53,021 nucleotides of DNA from an uncultured Succiniclasticum sp. (GCA_902801365.1 CADCHY010000009.1:1-53021); one strand, 5' to 3'; positions 16,568 to 25,663 are shown, numbered from the stretch's first letter. Translations and numbers: made by a program. The notes: generated from the letters alone by a model not told the origin.

Positions 16568-17542
16568 ATGGAAGAAAATAATGTATTAGAAGAAGTGAAT
16601 ACGGAGCCGCTGGTTCAGCTGGTTTTTCCCCAAGGCGATGGGAAGAAAAAAGTGTTTTCCGTAACCCGGAAGAAGGCGATGACGCTGGCGGGGCTGTTTG
16701 CTGTTGTATTTGCCTGTCTTGTTGGCGCGGCCGGGTTTTACGGCTGGCAGTATCATCATTCGAAAATTGATAAGGCGGCGTATCAGGAATATCTCGCGCA
16801 TAAGTCAGAGCAGGAAGCAAAGATTCAGTCGCTGCTGGACGATAATGAAAAGATGCTGCGGGATATGAGCGAGATTCATACACTGGAAACCAAGCTGCGC
16901 CGCGCGGTGATCCAGAACAGCGGAGACAGGGAATTTTCCAGCAGTCTTGATTCTATCGGTACAACACCCGGAACCAAATCGACAGACCCCTCTTATAATG
17001 GAAAAGGGGGACCGGGCGCGGACATAAGCATGATGGATGTGGCAGCTGCCCAGAATAAGAACCTGACGTCCCAGATCGACCGGCAGAAGAAGAATATGCA
17101 TGAGCTTCTGAGCATTATTGAAGGGCGGAACAACCGTCTTTCCATTTTACCGGATCTGTGGCCGACGGACGGCGGTGTTATCAGCTCCCTGTACGGCGGA
17201 AGGACGGGACCTATCAATGGCGGGTTCGACTGGCATCCGGGTCTGGACATCGCTGTAGATATAGGCACACCGGTATATGCTGCGGCTATGGGGACGGTAG
17301 AGATGGCTGGCTGGAACGGCGGCTACGGGCAGTATGTGAAAATCCGACACGGCAATGGCTATGAAAGCGCATACGGACATATGAGCGGCATCGCCGTAAC
17401 GACAGGACAGCAGGTACGTAAAGGCGAAATTATCGGTTTTGTTGGCAGCACCGGTTACAGCACCGGTCCCCACCTGCACTTTGAAGTGTTTGTGGACGGG
17501 GAGAACATCGATCCGTTATACATGCTGAAGAAAGCTAAATAG
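16568..17542 (+). CDS. Membrane-anchored M23 peptidoglycan endopeptidase
   Basis: A 324-residue protein: a cytoplasmic N-terminus of about 40 residues, one TM helix (TLAGLFAVVFACLVGAAGF), a coiled-coil stalk of about 75-190, and a C-terminal LytM/M23 domain. The zinc site is complete: H in DWHPGLDIAVD, the Asp of GLDIAVD, and HxH in GPHLHFEVF; YGQYVKIRHGNGYESAYGHM is the typical strand block. Coiled-coil plus M23 proteins cut peptide cross-links during growth or division, or activate amidases; the intact zinc residues suggest catalysis. The ribosome site is weak (GGTGATATT). No signal-peptidase site is seen, so it stays anchored. Confidence 0.87.
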   Translation: MEENNVLEEVNTEPLVQLVFPQGDGKKKVFSVTRKKAMTLAGLFAVVFACLVGAAGFYGWQYHHSKIDKAAYQEYLAHKSEQEAKIQSLLDDNEKMLRDMSEIHTLETKLRRAVIQNSGDREFSSSLDSIGTTPGTKSTDPSYNGKGGPGADISMMDVAAAQNKNLTSQIDRQKKNMHELLSIIEGRNNRLSILPDLWPTDGGVISSLYGGRTGPINGGFDWHPGLDIAVDIGTPVYAAAMGTVEMAGWNGGYGQYVKIRHGNGYESAYGHMSGIAVTTGQQVRKGEIIGFVGSTGYSTGPHLHFEVFVDGENIDPLYMLKKAK

Positions 17543-17577
17543 ACGTTTTACCGGCTTCGGTCATTGCAAAGCCGTAC

Positions 17578-17606
17578 AAAGGCAATCCCAAAAGGGTTGC
17601 CTTTTA
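17578..17606 (+). terminator. Terminator after the M23 peptidase gene
   Basis: AAAGGCAA(T)CCC pairs with GGGTTGCCTTT around an AAAA loop, with one bulge, followed by TTTT. Confidence 0.75.
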
Positions 17607-17615
17607 TGTTATAAT
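17607..17615 (+). promoter_or_regulatory. Extended -10 promoter of nagA
   Basis: TGTTATAAT (TGn plus TATAAT, 17610-17615) lies 47 bases before the nagA ATG. The -35 position falls in the upstream terminator stem. Confidence 0.5.
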
Positions 17616-17661
17616 TAAATACACGTTCTTCTAATATTTCGACATTCAGGAGCGTATCGTT

Positions 17662-19014
17662 ATGCATGCAATTGTTAATGGGCGTATTGTATTAACTGAC
17701 AAAATCTTAGACGGCGGTGTTCTTTTGTTTGATAAAAATATTATTGGAATTGTCTCCCGTGAAACGCTGGACACTGCGTGGGCAGACGGACAAAGCTGGA
17801 AAGGGAAACCGCTGGACATAACAGATGCAGGCGGCAATTATGTTGCACCGGGTTTTATCAACCTGCATATCCACGGCTGTAATGGTGCGGATACAATGGA
17901 TGCAGCAGAAGAATCGCTGGCGGTCATGAGCCGGTTTCTGGTACAGACCGGGGTTACGTCGTTCCTGCCCACGACCATGACATGCACTATGGATACAATC
18001 TATAAGGCACTGGAGCGTGTCCGTGCTAGTATGACGCTGATTACGCGGCGCCGTGATGAAAAACGCGAGCCTGTACTGTCCGAAAAGAATCTGGGCAAAG
18101 AAATCAAGGCAGACCTGAAGTTTTCAGAGAATAATTTAAAGAGATGTTCTTGTACAGGAGAATTTGAGTCTTTTGACAATAAAATGGGAGAAGAGCAACT
18201 GTGCAAGCTGCCTGGTGCCAAGGTACTAGGCGCGTATCTGGAAGGTCCATTTATCAGCAGCACATACAAAGGAGCCCAGAATAAAGACAATATTAAGCTG
18301 GCGGATTTCGTTCCGTTTAAAGAGTTTGCCGATGTAATCAAAATCATCGTGCTGGCGCCGGAAACGCTGGGTGACCCGGAGCAGGTTAAGGTATTTATCT
18401 CACAATGTAAAGACCATAATATTATTGTATCCCTGGGCCACAGCGCAGCGGATTATGATACGGCAATGCAGGCGATTATGGCAGGAGCATCTCATGTTAC
18501 ACACCTGTGCAATGCAATGACCGGACTTCATCACAGAAGCCCCGGCCTGTTGGGTGCAGCCCTTGATTCAGCTGTTACCTGTGAACTGATAGCGGACAAT
18601 CTGCATGTGCATCCGGCGGTACAGCGGCTTATATATCATACGAAAGATATAGCAGAGATTGAACTGGTTACCGATTCCATGCGGGCCTGCGGAATGGCTG
18701 ACGGCCTTTCTGAACTTGGCGGACAAACTGTTATTGTGGAAAACGGAGCAGCGCGGCTGACAGACGGAACGCTGGCAGGCAGTATAGTTACCCTGAACCG
18801 TGCCATGGCAAATTTCCGGAATAATACGGGTGCGACGATTCCGGAAGTCGTCCGCATGGTAACGGAGAATCAGGCCCAGGAATTGGGGCTGTTTGAAAAA
18901 ATTGGAATCCTGAGTCCCGGCGCGGCGGCGGACGTTACAATATTTAACGATGATTTTGTCATCCTGCATACTTTTGTTGATGGCCGGGAGGTTTACAAGA
19001 ATCCGGATATTTAG
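17662..19014 (+). CDS. nagA: N-acetylglucosamine-6-phosphate deacetylase with an internal insertion
   Basis: A 450-residue amidohydrolase that converts GlcNAc-6-P to GlcN-6-P plus acetate in amino-sugar recycling. Metal and substrate motifs are intact: FINLHIHGCNGADTMDA, AYLEGPFISS (metal-binding Glu), LGHSAADYDTAMQAI, ASHVTHLCNAMTGLHHRSPG, ADNLHVHP and VTDSMRACGMADG with the catalytic Asp. The usual length is about 380-400. The excess is a hydrophilic segment of about 60 residues (about 124-182, bases 18031-18208), just before the LEGPF block, where the family normally has a short loop. Ribosome site AGGAGCG. It stands alone; no nagB neighbour is present. Confidence 0.9.
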   Translation: MHAIVNGRIVLTDKILDGGVLLFDKNIIGIVSRETLDTAWADGQSWKGKPLDITDAGGNYVAPGFINLHIHGCNGADTMDAAEESLAVMSRFLVQTGVTSFLPTTMTCTMDTIYKALERVRASMTLITRRRDEKREPVLSEKNLGKEIKADLKFSENNLKRCSCTGEFESFDNKMGEEQLCKLPGAKVLGAYLEGPFISSTYKGAQNKDNIKLADFVPFKEFADVIKIIVLAPETLGDPEQVKVFISQCKDHNIIVSLGHSAADYDTAMQAIMAGASHVTHLCNAMTGLHHRSPGLLGAALDSAVTCELIADNLHVHPAVQRLIYHTKDIAEIELVTDSMRACGMADGLSELGGQTVIVENGAARLTDGTLAGSIVTLNRAMANFRNNTGATIPEVVRMVTENQAQELGLFEKIGILSPGAAADVTIFNDDFVILHTFVDGREVYKNPDI

Positions 19015-19140
19015 TAAAATTAATAAGATAGAAAGTGTGTATTACGCTTTGCCCTGCGCAGCGCAGTACACAGGAGAATAACTGCTGTGTGGAGCGAAAA
19101 CAGCAACAACGGCAAATAAATTGTCTAGCGAGGTATTTTT

Positions 19141-20622
19141 ATGTTATTAAATGAAATTTATGAAAGGCATCCGGATGAAAAAACAGCTTTTATTTTTAAA
19201 GATGAATTTATGACCTATGGCGATTTTCGCAAAAAGGTAAAGGACTGGGCGATGTTTTTACAGGCTCAGGGCGTCAGGCAGGGGGACCGGGTCGGTCTCT
19301 TCAGCAAAAATTCTCCGGACTTTGTGGCTGCTTATTTTGCCGTGGTAAAAGCGGGGGCCATCGTGGTGCCTTTCAATTTCCAGCTTATTGCGCCGGAGAT
19401 TGCCTATATTGTAAAAGATACGGGGATGAAGATCCTGATTACAAAAAACCGGCTGGATGTGAATCAGGCGCTGCTGGATCTGGGCTGGGAACAGGAGTTG
19501 AAACAGTTTACCTTTGATGAACTGGCGGCACCGGAAGATGCGGAACTGGTTGAATATGAAATGAATGAAATGAGCCCGGCGGCTATTATCTACACGTCCG
19601 GAACGACGGGTCGCCCCAAGGGCGCAATGCTGAGCCAGGGGAATATCGTTCACAACACCCAGGACTTTATGTCCCTCACACCCATGAGGGAGGATGACGT
19701 AGCCTTATGTGTGCTGCCGATGTATCATTGTTTTGGCTGGATATGCTCGGTTTGCTGCAACCTTTATATTGGCGCCACACTGGTGGTTCAGGAAACATAT
19801 CAGTTTGGCGATGCCATGAGCCTGATTAAAAAATACCGTGTGAACACCATGTGCGGTGTGCCTACCATGTATCAGTTGTTCGTTAAAGGAGCGGAACCGG
19901 AAGATCTGGCAAACTTTACACTGTTCGTCAGCGGTGGCGCAGCACTGCCGTTAGTGTTGTATGATGCTTTCGCAAAGAAGTTTGGTCGGCATGTTATGGA
20001 GGGCTACGGTTTATCGGAAGCTTCGCCGGTTGTGACTTTTAACCGCATAAATAAGAACAAGCAGGGATCTATCGGAGCATCGATTCCCAATGTGGAAGTA
20101 AAGATTGTGGATGAAAACTTCAACGAAGTGCCGGTTGGGGCGGTAGGTGAACTGTGTGTGAAAGGCCCCAACGTGATGTTGGGTTACTGGAACCGTCCGA
20201 AGGAAACCGCCTGGACGATGCGGAACGGCTGGCTTCATACGGAAGACCTTTGTTACAAGGATGAAGACGATTGGATATTTATTGTAGACCGGTTGAAGGA
20301 TATGATTATCAGCAGCGGCGAAAACGTATACCCCCGTGAGGTGGAGGAAGTTTTGGCGGCTCATCCCGATATCAGGGAGGCGGCAGTCGTGGGCATTCCA
20401 GACAAACTGCGTGGTCAGGCTATCTGTGCCTACATTGTGCCGGAAGACGGTTGTGCCAAGGATAAGCGTATGATTCGTAAATATTTGCTTTCCAAGGTAG
20501 CGGCTTATAAGGTTCCTAAAGAATTTATCTTCTGTGACCACCTGCCCAGGAACAATACGGGTAAAGTGCTGAAGCAGGTGTTGCGGGAACAGGCACTGAA
20601 CAACCTGATCAACCGGAAGTAA
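19141..20622 (+). CDS. AMP-binding acyl-CoA ligase (long-chain fatty-acid CoA ligase-like)
   Basis: A 493-residue adenylate-forming enzyme. The P-loop is YTSGTTGRPKGAML; GYGLSEASPVVTFN is the A5 block; GWLHTEDLCYKDEDDWIFI and DRLKDMIISSGENVYPREVE hold the hinge and C-terminal subdomain; the catalytic lysine is in NNTGKVLKQ. The family activates a carboxylic acid with ATP and loads it on CoA. Substrate cannot be read from sequence; the best family resemblance is FadD-type. The ATG follows GCGAGGTATTTTT. It is monocistronic, with a strong terminator shared with the convergent kor operon. Confidence 0.88.
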   Translation: MLLNEIYERHPDEKTAFIFKDEFMTYGDFRKKVKDWAMFLQAQGVRQGDRVGLFSKNSPDFVAAYFAVVKAGAIVVPFNFQLIAPEIAYIVKDTGMKILITKNRLDVNQALLDLGWEQELKQFTFDELAAPEDAELVEYEMNEMSPAAIIYTSGTTGRPKGAMLSQGNIVHNTQDFMSLTPMREDDVALCVLPMYHCFGWICSVCCNLYIGATLVVQETYQFGDAMSLIKKYRVNTMCGVPTMYQLFVKGAEPEDLANFTLFVSGGAALPLVLYDAFAKKFGRHVMEGYGLSEASPVVTFNRINKNKQGSIGASIPNVEVKIVDENFNEVPVGAVGELCVKGPNVMLGYWNRPKETAWTMRNGWLHTEDLCYKDEDDWIFIVDRLKDMIISSGENVYPREVEEVLAAHPDIREAAVVGIPDKLRGQAICAYIVPEDGCAKDKRMIRKYLLSKVAAYKVPKEFIFCDHLPRNNTGKVLKQVLREQALNNLINRK

Positions 20623-20627
20623 AGATA

Positions 20628-20670
20628 AAAAAACAGGGATGTAGCAGATTTTGCCACATCCCTGTTTTTT
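20628..20670. terminator. Bidirectional terminator between acyl-CoA ligase and kor operon
   Basis: AAAAAACAGGGATGT (20628-20642) pairs with ACATCCCTGTTTTTT (20656-20670). It lies between two convergent genes and carries A and T tracts on both sides. Confidence 0.9.
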
Positions 20671-20673
20671 ATT

Positions 20674-21207
20674 TTACCGTTTAGTAATCAGTTCTTTGCC
20701 TGCCTGCAAGGCTTTTTTATTCGCTTCTTCTGTTCCTTTGGGAACCCGGTTCAGCACAGCCTTTTCCAGGGCTTCCTCTGATACGCAGTGGGTTAAGGCT
20801 ACAACAGCCCCTAACGCTACGATGTTGGCGAATAAGGATTTGCCACAGGCACCGATGGCCGTGTGGGTGATGGGCAGATCGATACGTTCTTTATAGGTTC
20901 CCGGTACTTCTGTTACAAACAGGGAATCTGTAATCACGATACTGTCTTTGCCGCAGTCCTTGGTGTACTTGTTCGCCGCTTCCTGGCTCATAGCCAGCAA
21001 TACGTCCGGGCAGGTAACCCGGCCAAAATAAATCTTGTCGTCGGAGATGATGGCTTCCGCTTTGGAAGAACCGCCCCGGGCTTCCGGTCCGTAAGACTGG
21101 GACTGGATGGCTTCTTTACCGTCGAGGATCGCTGCTTCCGCTAAGATGATACCGGCTGTGATCAGGCCCTGGCCGCCGGTTCCGGAAAATCTAAAATTAT
21201 GTTTCAT
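20674..21207 (-). CDS. korC: 2-oxoacid:ferredoxin oxidoreductase, gamma subunit
   Basis: A 177-residue gamma subunit of the 2-oxoglutarate (2-oxoacid) ferredoxin oxidoreductase family, which oxidatively decarboxylates a 2-oxoacid to acyl-CoA with reduction of ferredoxin. Typical blocks: FSGTGGQGLITAGIILAEAA at the start, SYGPEARGGSSKAEAIIS, and GACGKSLFANIVALGAVV. GGGAGGGAAATAATC precedes the ATG, and korB ends 2 bases before, so it is the last gene of a four-gene operon. Substrate may be 2-oxoglutarate or another 2-oxoacid. Confidence 0.9.
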   Translation of the reverse strand: MKHNFRFSGTGGQGLITAGIILAEAAILDGKEAIQSQSYGPEARGGSSKAEAIISDDKIYFGRVTCPDVLLAMSQEAANKYTKDCGKDSIVITDSLFVTEVPGTYKERIDLPITHTAIGACGKSLFANIVALGAVVALTHCVSEEALEKAVLNRVPKGTEEANKKALQAGKELITKR

Positions 21208-21209
21208 GA

Positions 21210-22052
21210 TTATTTCCCTCCCTGTGCGCGCCGGATGACTTCATCATAGGCTTCAGTATATTCCTGTACGTCGTTGGTTTCAAACAGTACGCCGATGGGG
21301 AATTTGCCCGCTGCGATGGCTTCGGCTTTTTTCTCTTCGTCCATCTTGTCCCAGGCTGCTTTCATTACGCCGTGGTCCCGCTGCCATTCCATCATTTTGG
21401 CCGGTGTACCCGCTTTGTTCTGACGTCCGAAGTTGATGGGGCAGGCCGATACGCATTCGATGATGGAGAAGCCTTTGTGGGCGATGCCTTTGGCAATCAC
21501 GTCTACCATCAGAGGAACATGGAAGGTGGTAGCCCGTGCGCAGAAGGTAGCGCCGGCCGCTTTTGCCAGGTCTAACAGATTAAAAGACGGTTCAATGGTC
21601 AGATACGGAGCCGTGGTCGCTTTGGATCCTTTGGGGGTCATGGGCGAATACTGGCCGCCGGTCATGCCATAGATGCTGTTGTTATATACTACCAATGTTA
21701 AATCGATGTTGCGGCGTGCCGCATGAATCAGGTGGTTGCCGCCGATGGCTGTGCAGTCCCCGTCGCCGCTGGCTACGATAACCTTTAAAGCGGGGTTGGC
21801 CATTTTCAGGCCGCTGGCGATGGGCAGGGCCCGCCCGTGTAAGGTGTTGGCCGTATTAAAATCCAGATACCCGGAGGAGCGGCTGGAGCAGCCGATACCG
21901 GAAATTAAAGCGACTTCGTCTTTGGATAAGCCCTGCTTATCCACTGCTTTTACGATCGCGCCCGTGATGACGCCGTTGCCGCAGCCGGGGCACCAGATGT
22001 GGGGCAGGCGGCCCGGGCGAAAATATTTTTCAACTAATTGTTCCATTCCCAT
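21210..22052 (-). CDS. korB: 2-oxoacid:ferredoxin oxidoreductase, beta subunit (TPP-binding)
   Basis: A 280-residue thiamine-diphosphate subunit. HIWCPGCGNGVITGAIVKAV carries the family Cys motif, VASGDGDCTAIGGNHLIHAA is the TPP/Mg GDG block and VVYNNSIYGMTGGQYSPMTP ends it; these match KorB rather than pyruvate enzymes. Further cysteines occur in VSACPINFGRQN. AAGGAG is 8 bases from the ATG. It follows korA by 18 bases. Confidence 0.92.
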   Translation of the reverse strand: MGMEQLVEKYFRPGRLPHIWCPGCGNGVITGAIVKAVDKQGLSKDEVALISGIGCSSRSSGYLDFNTANTLHGRALPIASGLKMANPALKVIVASGDGDCTAIGGNHLIHAARRNIDLTLVVYNNSIYGMTGGQYSPMTPKGSKATTAPYLTIEPSFNLLDLAKAAGATFCARATTFHVPLMVDVIAKGIAHKGFSIIECVSACPINFGRQNKAGTPAKMMEWQRDHGVMKAAWDKMDEEKKAEAIAAGKFPIGVLFETNDVQEYTEAYDEVIRRAQGGK

Positions 22053-22070
22053 GGTCTTATCTCCTTTCCC

Positions 22071-23213
22071 TTACCGGCCCATGGCCTTTTTGATTTCCGC
22101 CAGCAGTTCCTGCGGTGTTGCGGATTCATTGTCGTACTTGCCGTACAGGGTGACAGGGCATTTGCCTGCTACGACCCGTTCTACTTCCAGCACATACTGG
22201 CCGTAGTTCAGCTCATGCACTAAAATGCCTTTCACTTTGCCTGCCAGCTCTTTCACTTCTTTTTCCGGGAAAGGCCAGATGGTGATGGGACGGAAGAAAC
22301 CGACTTTCAGTCCTTCAGCCCGGGCCATGTCTACCGCTTCGTAAGCGGTACGGGCCGCGCCGCCGAAGGAAAGTACGGCGAACTCCGCGTCGTCCATCTT
22401 ATAATTTTCAAATGTAACGATATCTGCCAGGTTATTATAAATTTTATCATGCAGGCGGTTCAGGGCGTTGACCGTACCGGCCGGCGTGCCTTTCGGGAAC
22501 CCGGTCTCATCGTGGATCAGGCCGGTGACATGCCAGCGGTAGCCGCTGCCGTAATCTGCCATGGCAGGAACCATATTGTCTTCCGTGGTGCCATAAGCCA
22601 GATACTCTTCCGGTTTGCAGGTGGGACGTACCCGGTCCACGGTTTCTACCGTGCTGTAGTCATCCGGCAGCTCAATTTTTTCCCGCATATGGCCGATGAC
22701 TTCGTCCATTAAAATGATGACGGGCACCCGGTATTTTTCCGCCAGGTTAACCGCGCGGATAGTGAGCCAGAAGCATTCCGGCACGCTGGAGGGCGATACC
22801 ACGATGACCCAGTGATCGCCGTGGGTACCCCAGCGGGTCATCATTACTTCGCCCTGGGCGGGGCTGGTGGGCTGGCCGGTAGCCGGGCCTACCCGCTGTA
22901 CGTCTACGAGGACTACAGGGATTTCTGCCGTGCAGGCCAGGCCTAACATTTCCTGCTTCAGGGAGAAGCCGGGGCCGCTGGTGGCGGTCATGGCTTTTTT
23001 GCCTCCCATGGAAGCGCCGATGGCTGCGCCTAATCCTGCAATTTCATCTTCCGTCTGCATAAATTTGCCGCCGACCTGAGGCAGGCGGGCTGCTAACTGT
23101 TCGGCAATTTCCGTAGAAGGGGTGATGGGATAGCCGCCGTAAAACTTAACGCCGGCTGCGATGGCGCCTTCTACTACTGCCTGGTTGCCTTGCAACAGTA
23201 ATACTCTGGACAT
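22071..23213 (-). CDS. korA: 2-oxoacid:ferredoxin oxidoreductase, alpha subunit
   Basis: A 380-residue alpha subunit combining the pyrimidine-binding domain (LQGNQAVVEGAIAAGVKFYG, GYPITPSTEIAEQLA, MQTEDEIAGLGAAIGASMGG, TSGPGFSLKQEMLG) with domain II (VLSFGGAARTAYEAVD, VGFFRPITIWPFPE). With KorB it forms the TPP active site. AAAGGAGTGAGAGT precedes the ATG. It begins 12 bases after the ferredoxin subunit, so all four subunits are in one transcript. Confidence 0.92.
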   Translation of the reverse strand: MSRVLLLQGNQAVVEGAIAAGVKFYGGYPITPSTEIAEQLAARLPQVGGKFMQTEDEIAGLGAAIGASMGGKKAMTATSGPGFSLKQEMLGLACTAEIPVVLVDVQRVGPATGQPTSPAQGEVMMTRWGTHGDHWVIVVSPSSVPECFWLTIRAVNLAEKYRVPVIILMDEVIGHMREKIELPDDYSTVETVDRVRPTCKPEEYLAYGTTEDNMVPAMADYGSGYRWHVTGLIHDETGFPKGTPAGTVNALNRLHDKIYNNLADIVTFENYKMDDAEFAVLSFGGAARTAYEAVDMARAEGLKVGFFRPITIWPFPEKEVKELAGKVKGILVHELNYGQYVLEVERVVAGKCPVTLYGKYDNESATPQELLAEIKKAMGR

Positions 23214-23225
23214 ACTCTCACTCCT

Positions 23226-23411
23226 TTACTTTTCCACAAAAATTGCGTAGTCGGGGCAGCGCATCTCGCATTGTCCGCACCGGATACAGTCTTTTTCTTT
23301 GTCTTTAATGATGGCGCACTTGCCTACTTCCGTAACTTCCAATACCTTTTTGGGGCAGAAGTTTACGCAGATGCCGCAGCCTTTGCAACGTTTGGTAACC
23401 AGTTTCAGCAT
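23226..23411 (-). CDS. korD: 2-oxoacid:ferredoxin oxidoreductase, delta (2[4Fe-4S]) subunit
   Basis: A 61-residue ferredoxin-like subunit with two complete CxxCxxCxxxCP motifs (CKGCGICVNFCP and CIRCGQCEMRCP) that hold two [4Fe-4S] clusters. It passes electrons from the TPP site to external ferredoxin. First gene of the kor operon, with GAGGAGG ahead of the ATG. Confidence 0.93.
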   Translation of the reverse strand: MLKLVTKRCKGCGICVNFCPKKVLEVTEVGKCAIIKDKEKDCIRCGQCEMRCPDYAIFVEK

Positions 23412-23753
23412 ACTAAAATCCTCCTCTGATAATTACCCCTCTTAACGTTATAGTACAACCTGTTACATTGTATTTTTATCTGTACCAATTTATTATACCT
23501 TATTATTTCTTTCATTAAAAGTTAAATTATTAAAAATGAATAACAAAAATTGGTAAGTTAATAAAAATTTCGTAAAGAAGGTCGATTTCGTTTTGCATTT
23601 TTACAAAAAAATCGTTATAATAATAAAGATTACTATAAATATAAATGAATTATTCGGTAAAGACGCGCCAGAATAGATGATACAGTGACATAATCAGCAT
23701 GATAAAAAGGTTTTAATTTACTGTAAATGGCGTGGAGAGAGAAGGAAACAAAC
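23412..23753. other. Divergent intergenic region kor / met
   Basis: AT-rich. A minus-strand TATAAT (23492-23497) about 85 bases before korD may be its -10, with no good -35. The met promoter is at 23593-23621. No SAM-I riboswitch core or other structured leader is recognisable before metN. Confidence 0.45.
23593..23621 (+). promoter_or_regulatory. Promoter of metNI
   Basis: TTGCAT (23593-23598), a 17-base spacer and a perfect TATAAT (23616-23621), with a 130-base leader to the metN ATG. Confidence 0.7.
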
Positions 23754-24824
23754 ATGATAAGGTTAGTAAATGTAGAAAAAACGTATTTCAGCAAGGCCGG
23801 CGATATTGCGGCTCTGAAGAAAACGAATATTGAGGTCAAAGAGGGGGAAATTTTCGGTATTATCGGTTTATCCGGCGCAGGGAAATCCACCCTGATCCGG
23901 TGTATCAATATGCTGGAAGTTCCTACTGGCGGGCAGGTCTTTGTGGACGGACAGGAACTGACCGCCATGAATGAGGCCCAGCTCCGGAAAGCCAGGCAGA
24001 ATATTGGCATGATTTTCCAGCATTTTAATCTGCTGGCTTCCCGTACTGTATTTGATAATATTGCGTTCCCGCTGGAAATCCAGGGGCTGCCAAAGGACAA
24101 AATTGCGGAACGGGTAGGAGAACTGTTAGACCTGGTACAGCTGAAAGACCGGGCAGATTATTATCCCAGCCAGCTTTCCGGCGGTCAGAAGCAGCGGGTA
24201 GGCATTGCCCGGGCGTTGGCCTCTAATCCGAAAGTGCTGTTGTCAGACGAAGCAACTTCCGCTCTTGATCCCCAGACTACAAAATCAATTTTACAGCTGT
24301 TGCGGGACATCAACAAACGGTTGAATCTTACCATCGTAATGATTACCCATCAGATGGAAGTGGTGAAAGAGATCTGCGACCGGGTTGCGGTTATTGAAAA
24401 CGGCGTCATCATTGAAGAAGGCACTATGTACAAAGTGTTTACGGAACCGCAGATGGAAACAACGCAGGAATTTGTCAAGACTGTCAATGATATTAAAATT
24501 CCTCCGATTATTGACACGCAGTCTATGAAACAAAAGTATTTTCCGGGCGCGAAGCTGCTGGTGAACCTGACGTTCCTGGACAACGGCGCAGGCGGGGATG
24601 AAGTGGAGAAGAAGACCGGCGCAGATCAGCCGCTGGTTTCTGCCCTGATCAAAAAATTCGGGGTTGATGTCAACATCATTTCCGGCAAAGTGGATTACCT
24701 GAAAGATACTCCTTACGGAACGCTGCTTGTAGAAATCATGGGTGATGAAAAAGGGATTGCAGACTCCGTTCAGTATGCAAAGGATGCGGGAGTAAAAGTG
24801 GAGGTGATCGGTTATGTCGGCTAA
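23754..24824 (+). CDS. metN: Methionine ABC transporter ATP-binding protein
   Basis: A 356-residue ATPase of the MetNIQ D/L-methionine importer. Walker A GLSGAGKST, signature LSGGQKQRVGIARAL, Walker B VLLSDEATSALDP and the H-loop MITHQMEVV are intact. Residues about 270-350 form the C-terminal NIL domain, the methionine-sensing regulatory part that identifies MetN over other polar amino-acid ATPases. The ATG at 23754 follows GAGAAGGAAACAAAC; an in-frame ATG at 23727 has none. It overlaps metI by 11 bases. Confidence 0.9.
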   Translation: MIRLVNVEKTYFSKAGDIAALKKTNIEVKEGEIFGIIGLSGAGKSTLIRCINMLEVPTGGQVFVDGQELTAMNEAQLRKARQNIGMIFQHFNLLASRTVFDNIAFPLEIQGLPKDKIAERVGELLDLVQLKDRADYYPSQLSGGQKQRVGIARALASNPKVLLSDEATSALDPQTTKSILQLLRDINKRLNLTIVMITHQMEVVKEICDRVAVIENGVIIEEGTMYKVFTEPQMETTQEFVKTVNDIKIPPIIDTQSMKQKYFPGAKLLVNLTFLDNGAGGDEVEKKTGADQPLVSALIKKFGVDVNIISGKVDYLKDTPYGTLLVEIMGDEKGIADSVQYAKDAGVKVEVIGYVG

Positions 24825-25476
24825 TATGATTGATTTGCTTTTGAGATCGCTGGGGGAAACCTGTTACATGGTTTTGATCGCTATCGTGCTGGCAACGCTT
24901 ATCGGTCTGCCTCTTGGTGTGATTCTGACCGTGACCCGTAAAGACCACATCATGCCGAATTCTGTAGTGCATAACGTGTTGGGCGCTATCGTGAACGCAA
25001 CCCGGTCTACACCGTTTATTATTTTAATGGTTGCCATTATTCCTTTTACCCGCATGATCGTGGGTTCTTCCATTGGCACGACAGCGGCCATTGTGCCGCT
25101 GACTATTACGGCGGCGCCCTTTATTGCCCGTGTCATTGAATCCTCCCTTTTGGAAGTGGACAGGGGCGTAATTGAAGCAGCCCAGTCCATGGGAGCCAGC
25201 CCGGTTCAGATAATTTCCAAGGTTATGCTGCCAGAATCGTTGCATTCCATTGTGTTGGGCATTACCCTGGCGCTGATTGCGCTAATCGGCGCTTCTGCCA
25301 TGGCGGGCGCGCTGGGCGGCGGCGGGCTGGGTGATCTGGCTATCCGTTACGGATATCAGCGCTTCCAGATGGACGTGATGATCGCTACGGTTATAGTCCT
25401 GATAGTTATGGTACAGGGCGTGCAGACGATTGGCAACGCGCTGAGCCGCAAGCTGAACAAAAATAAACTGTCGTAA
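24814..25476 (+). CDS. metI: Methionine ABC transporter permease
   Basis: A 220-residue permease with five TM helices. The coupling (EAA) loop is GVIEAAQSMGASPVQIISKV, followed by MLPESLHSIVLG and the conserved GALGGGGLGDLAIRYGYQRF end typical of MetI. It overlaps metN by 11 bases. No metQ lipoprotein gene follows, unlike the usual metNIQ order, so the binding protein must be encoded elsewhere. Confidence 0.9.
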   Translation: MSANMIDLLLRSLGETCYMVLIAIVLATLIGLPLGVILTVTRKDHIMPNSVVHNVLGAIVNATRSTPFIILMVAIIPFTRMIVGSSIGTTAAIVPLTITAAPFIARVIESSLLEVDRGVIEAAQSMGASPVQIISKVMLPESLHSIVLGITLALIALIGASAMAGALGGGGLGDLAIRYGYQRFQMDVMIATVIVLIVMVQGVQTIGNALSRKLNKNKLS

Positions 25477-25512
25477 ATATAATTGCATATCCGTGTTCCC
25501 GCAGGAAGTTCC

Positions 25513-25548
25513 ATATCCGGCGCCCCGATTAAGACGGACGCCGGATAT
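25513..25548 (+). terminator. Terminator-like hairpin after metI
   Basis: A ten-base perfect stem ATATCCGGCG / CGCCGGATAT. Only a weak T stretch (TAGTTTC) follows, so termination strength is uncertain. Confidence 0.5.
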
Positions 25549-25663
25549 TAGTTTCATTGATGAACTTTTGGAGTGATCTTGCCGGAAGTAATCAGGACAT
25601 GCCGGGAACTGTGTTGCGTTCAATGCGGCTTTATGTATTTTTTATAAAAAGAGTAAGCACATA

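Noticed and set aside
19015..19140. Small gene or RNA between nagA and the acyl-CoA ligase
   Set aside because: No start with a ribosome site and no convincing hairpin or promoter was found in this 126-base gap.
23412..23753. Possible SAM riboswitch before metN
   Set aside because: No S-box helices or conserved cores could be traced; only a promoter and AT-rich leader are visible.
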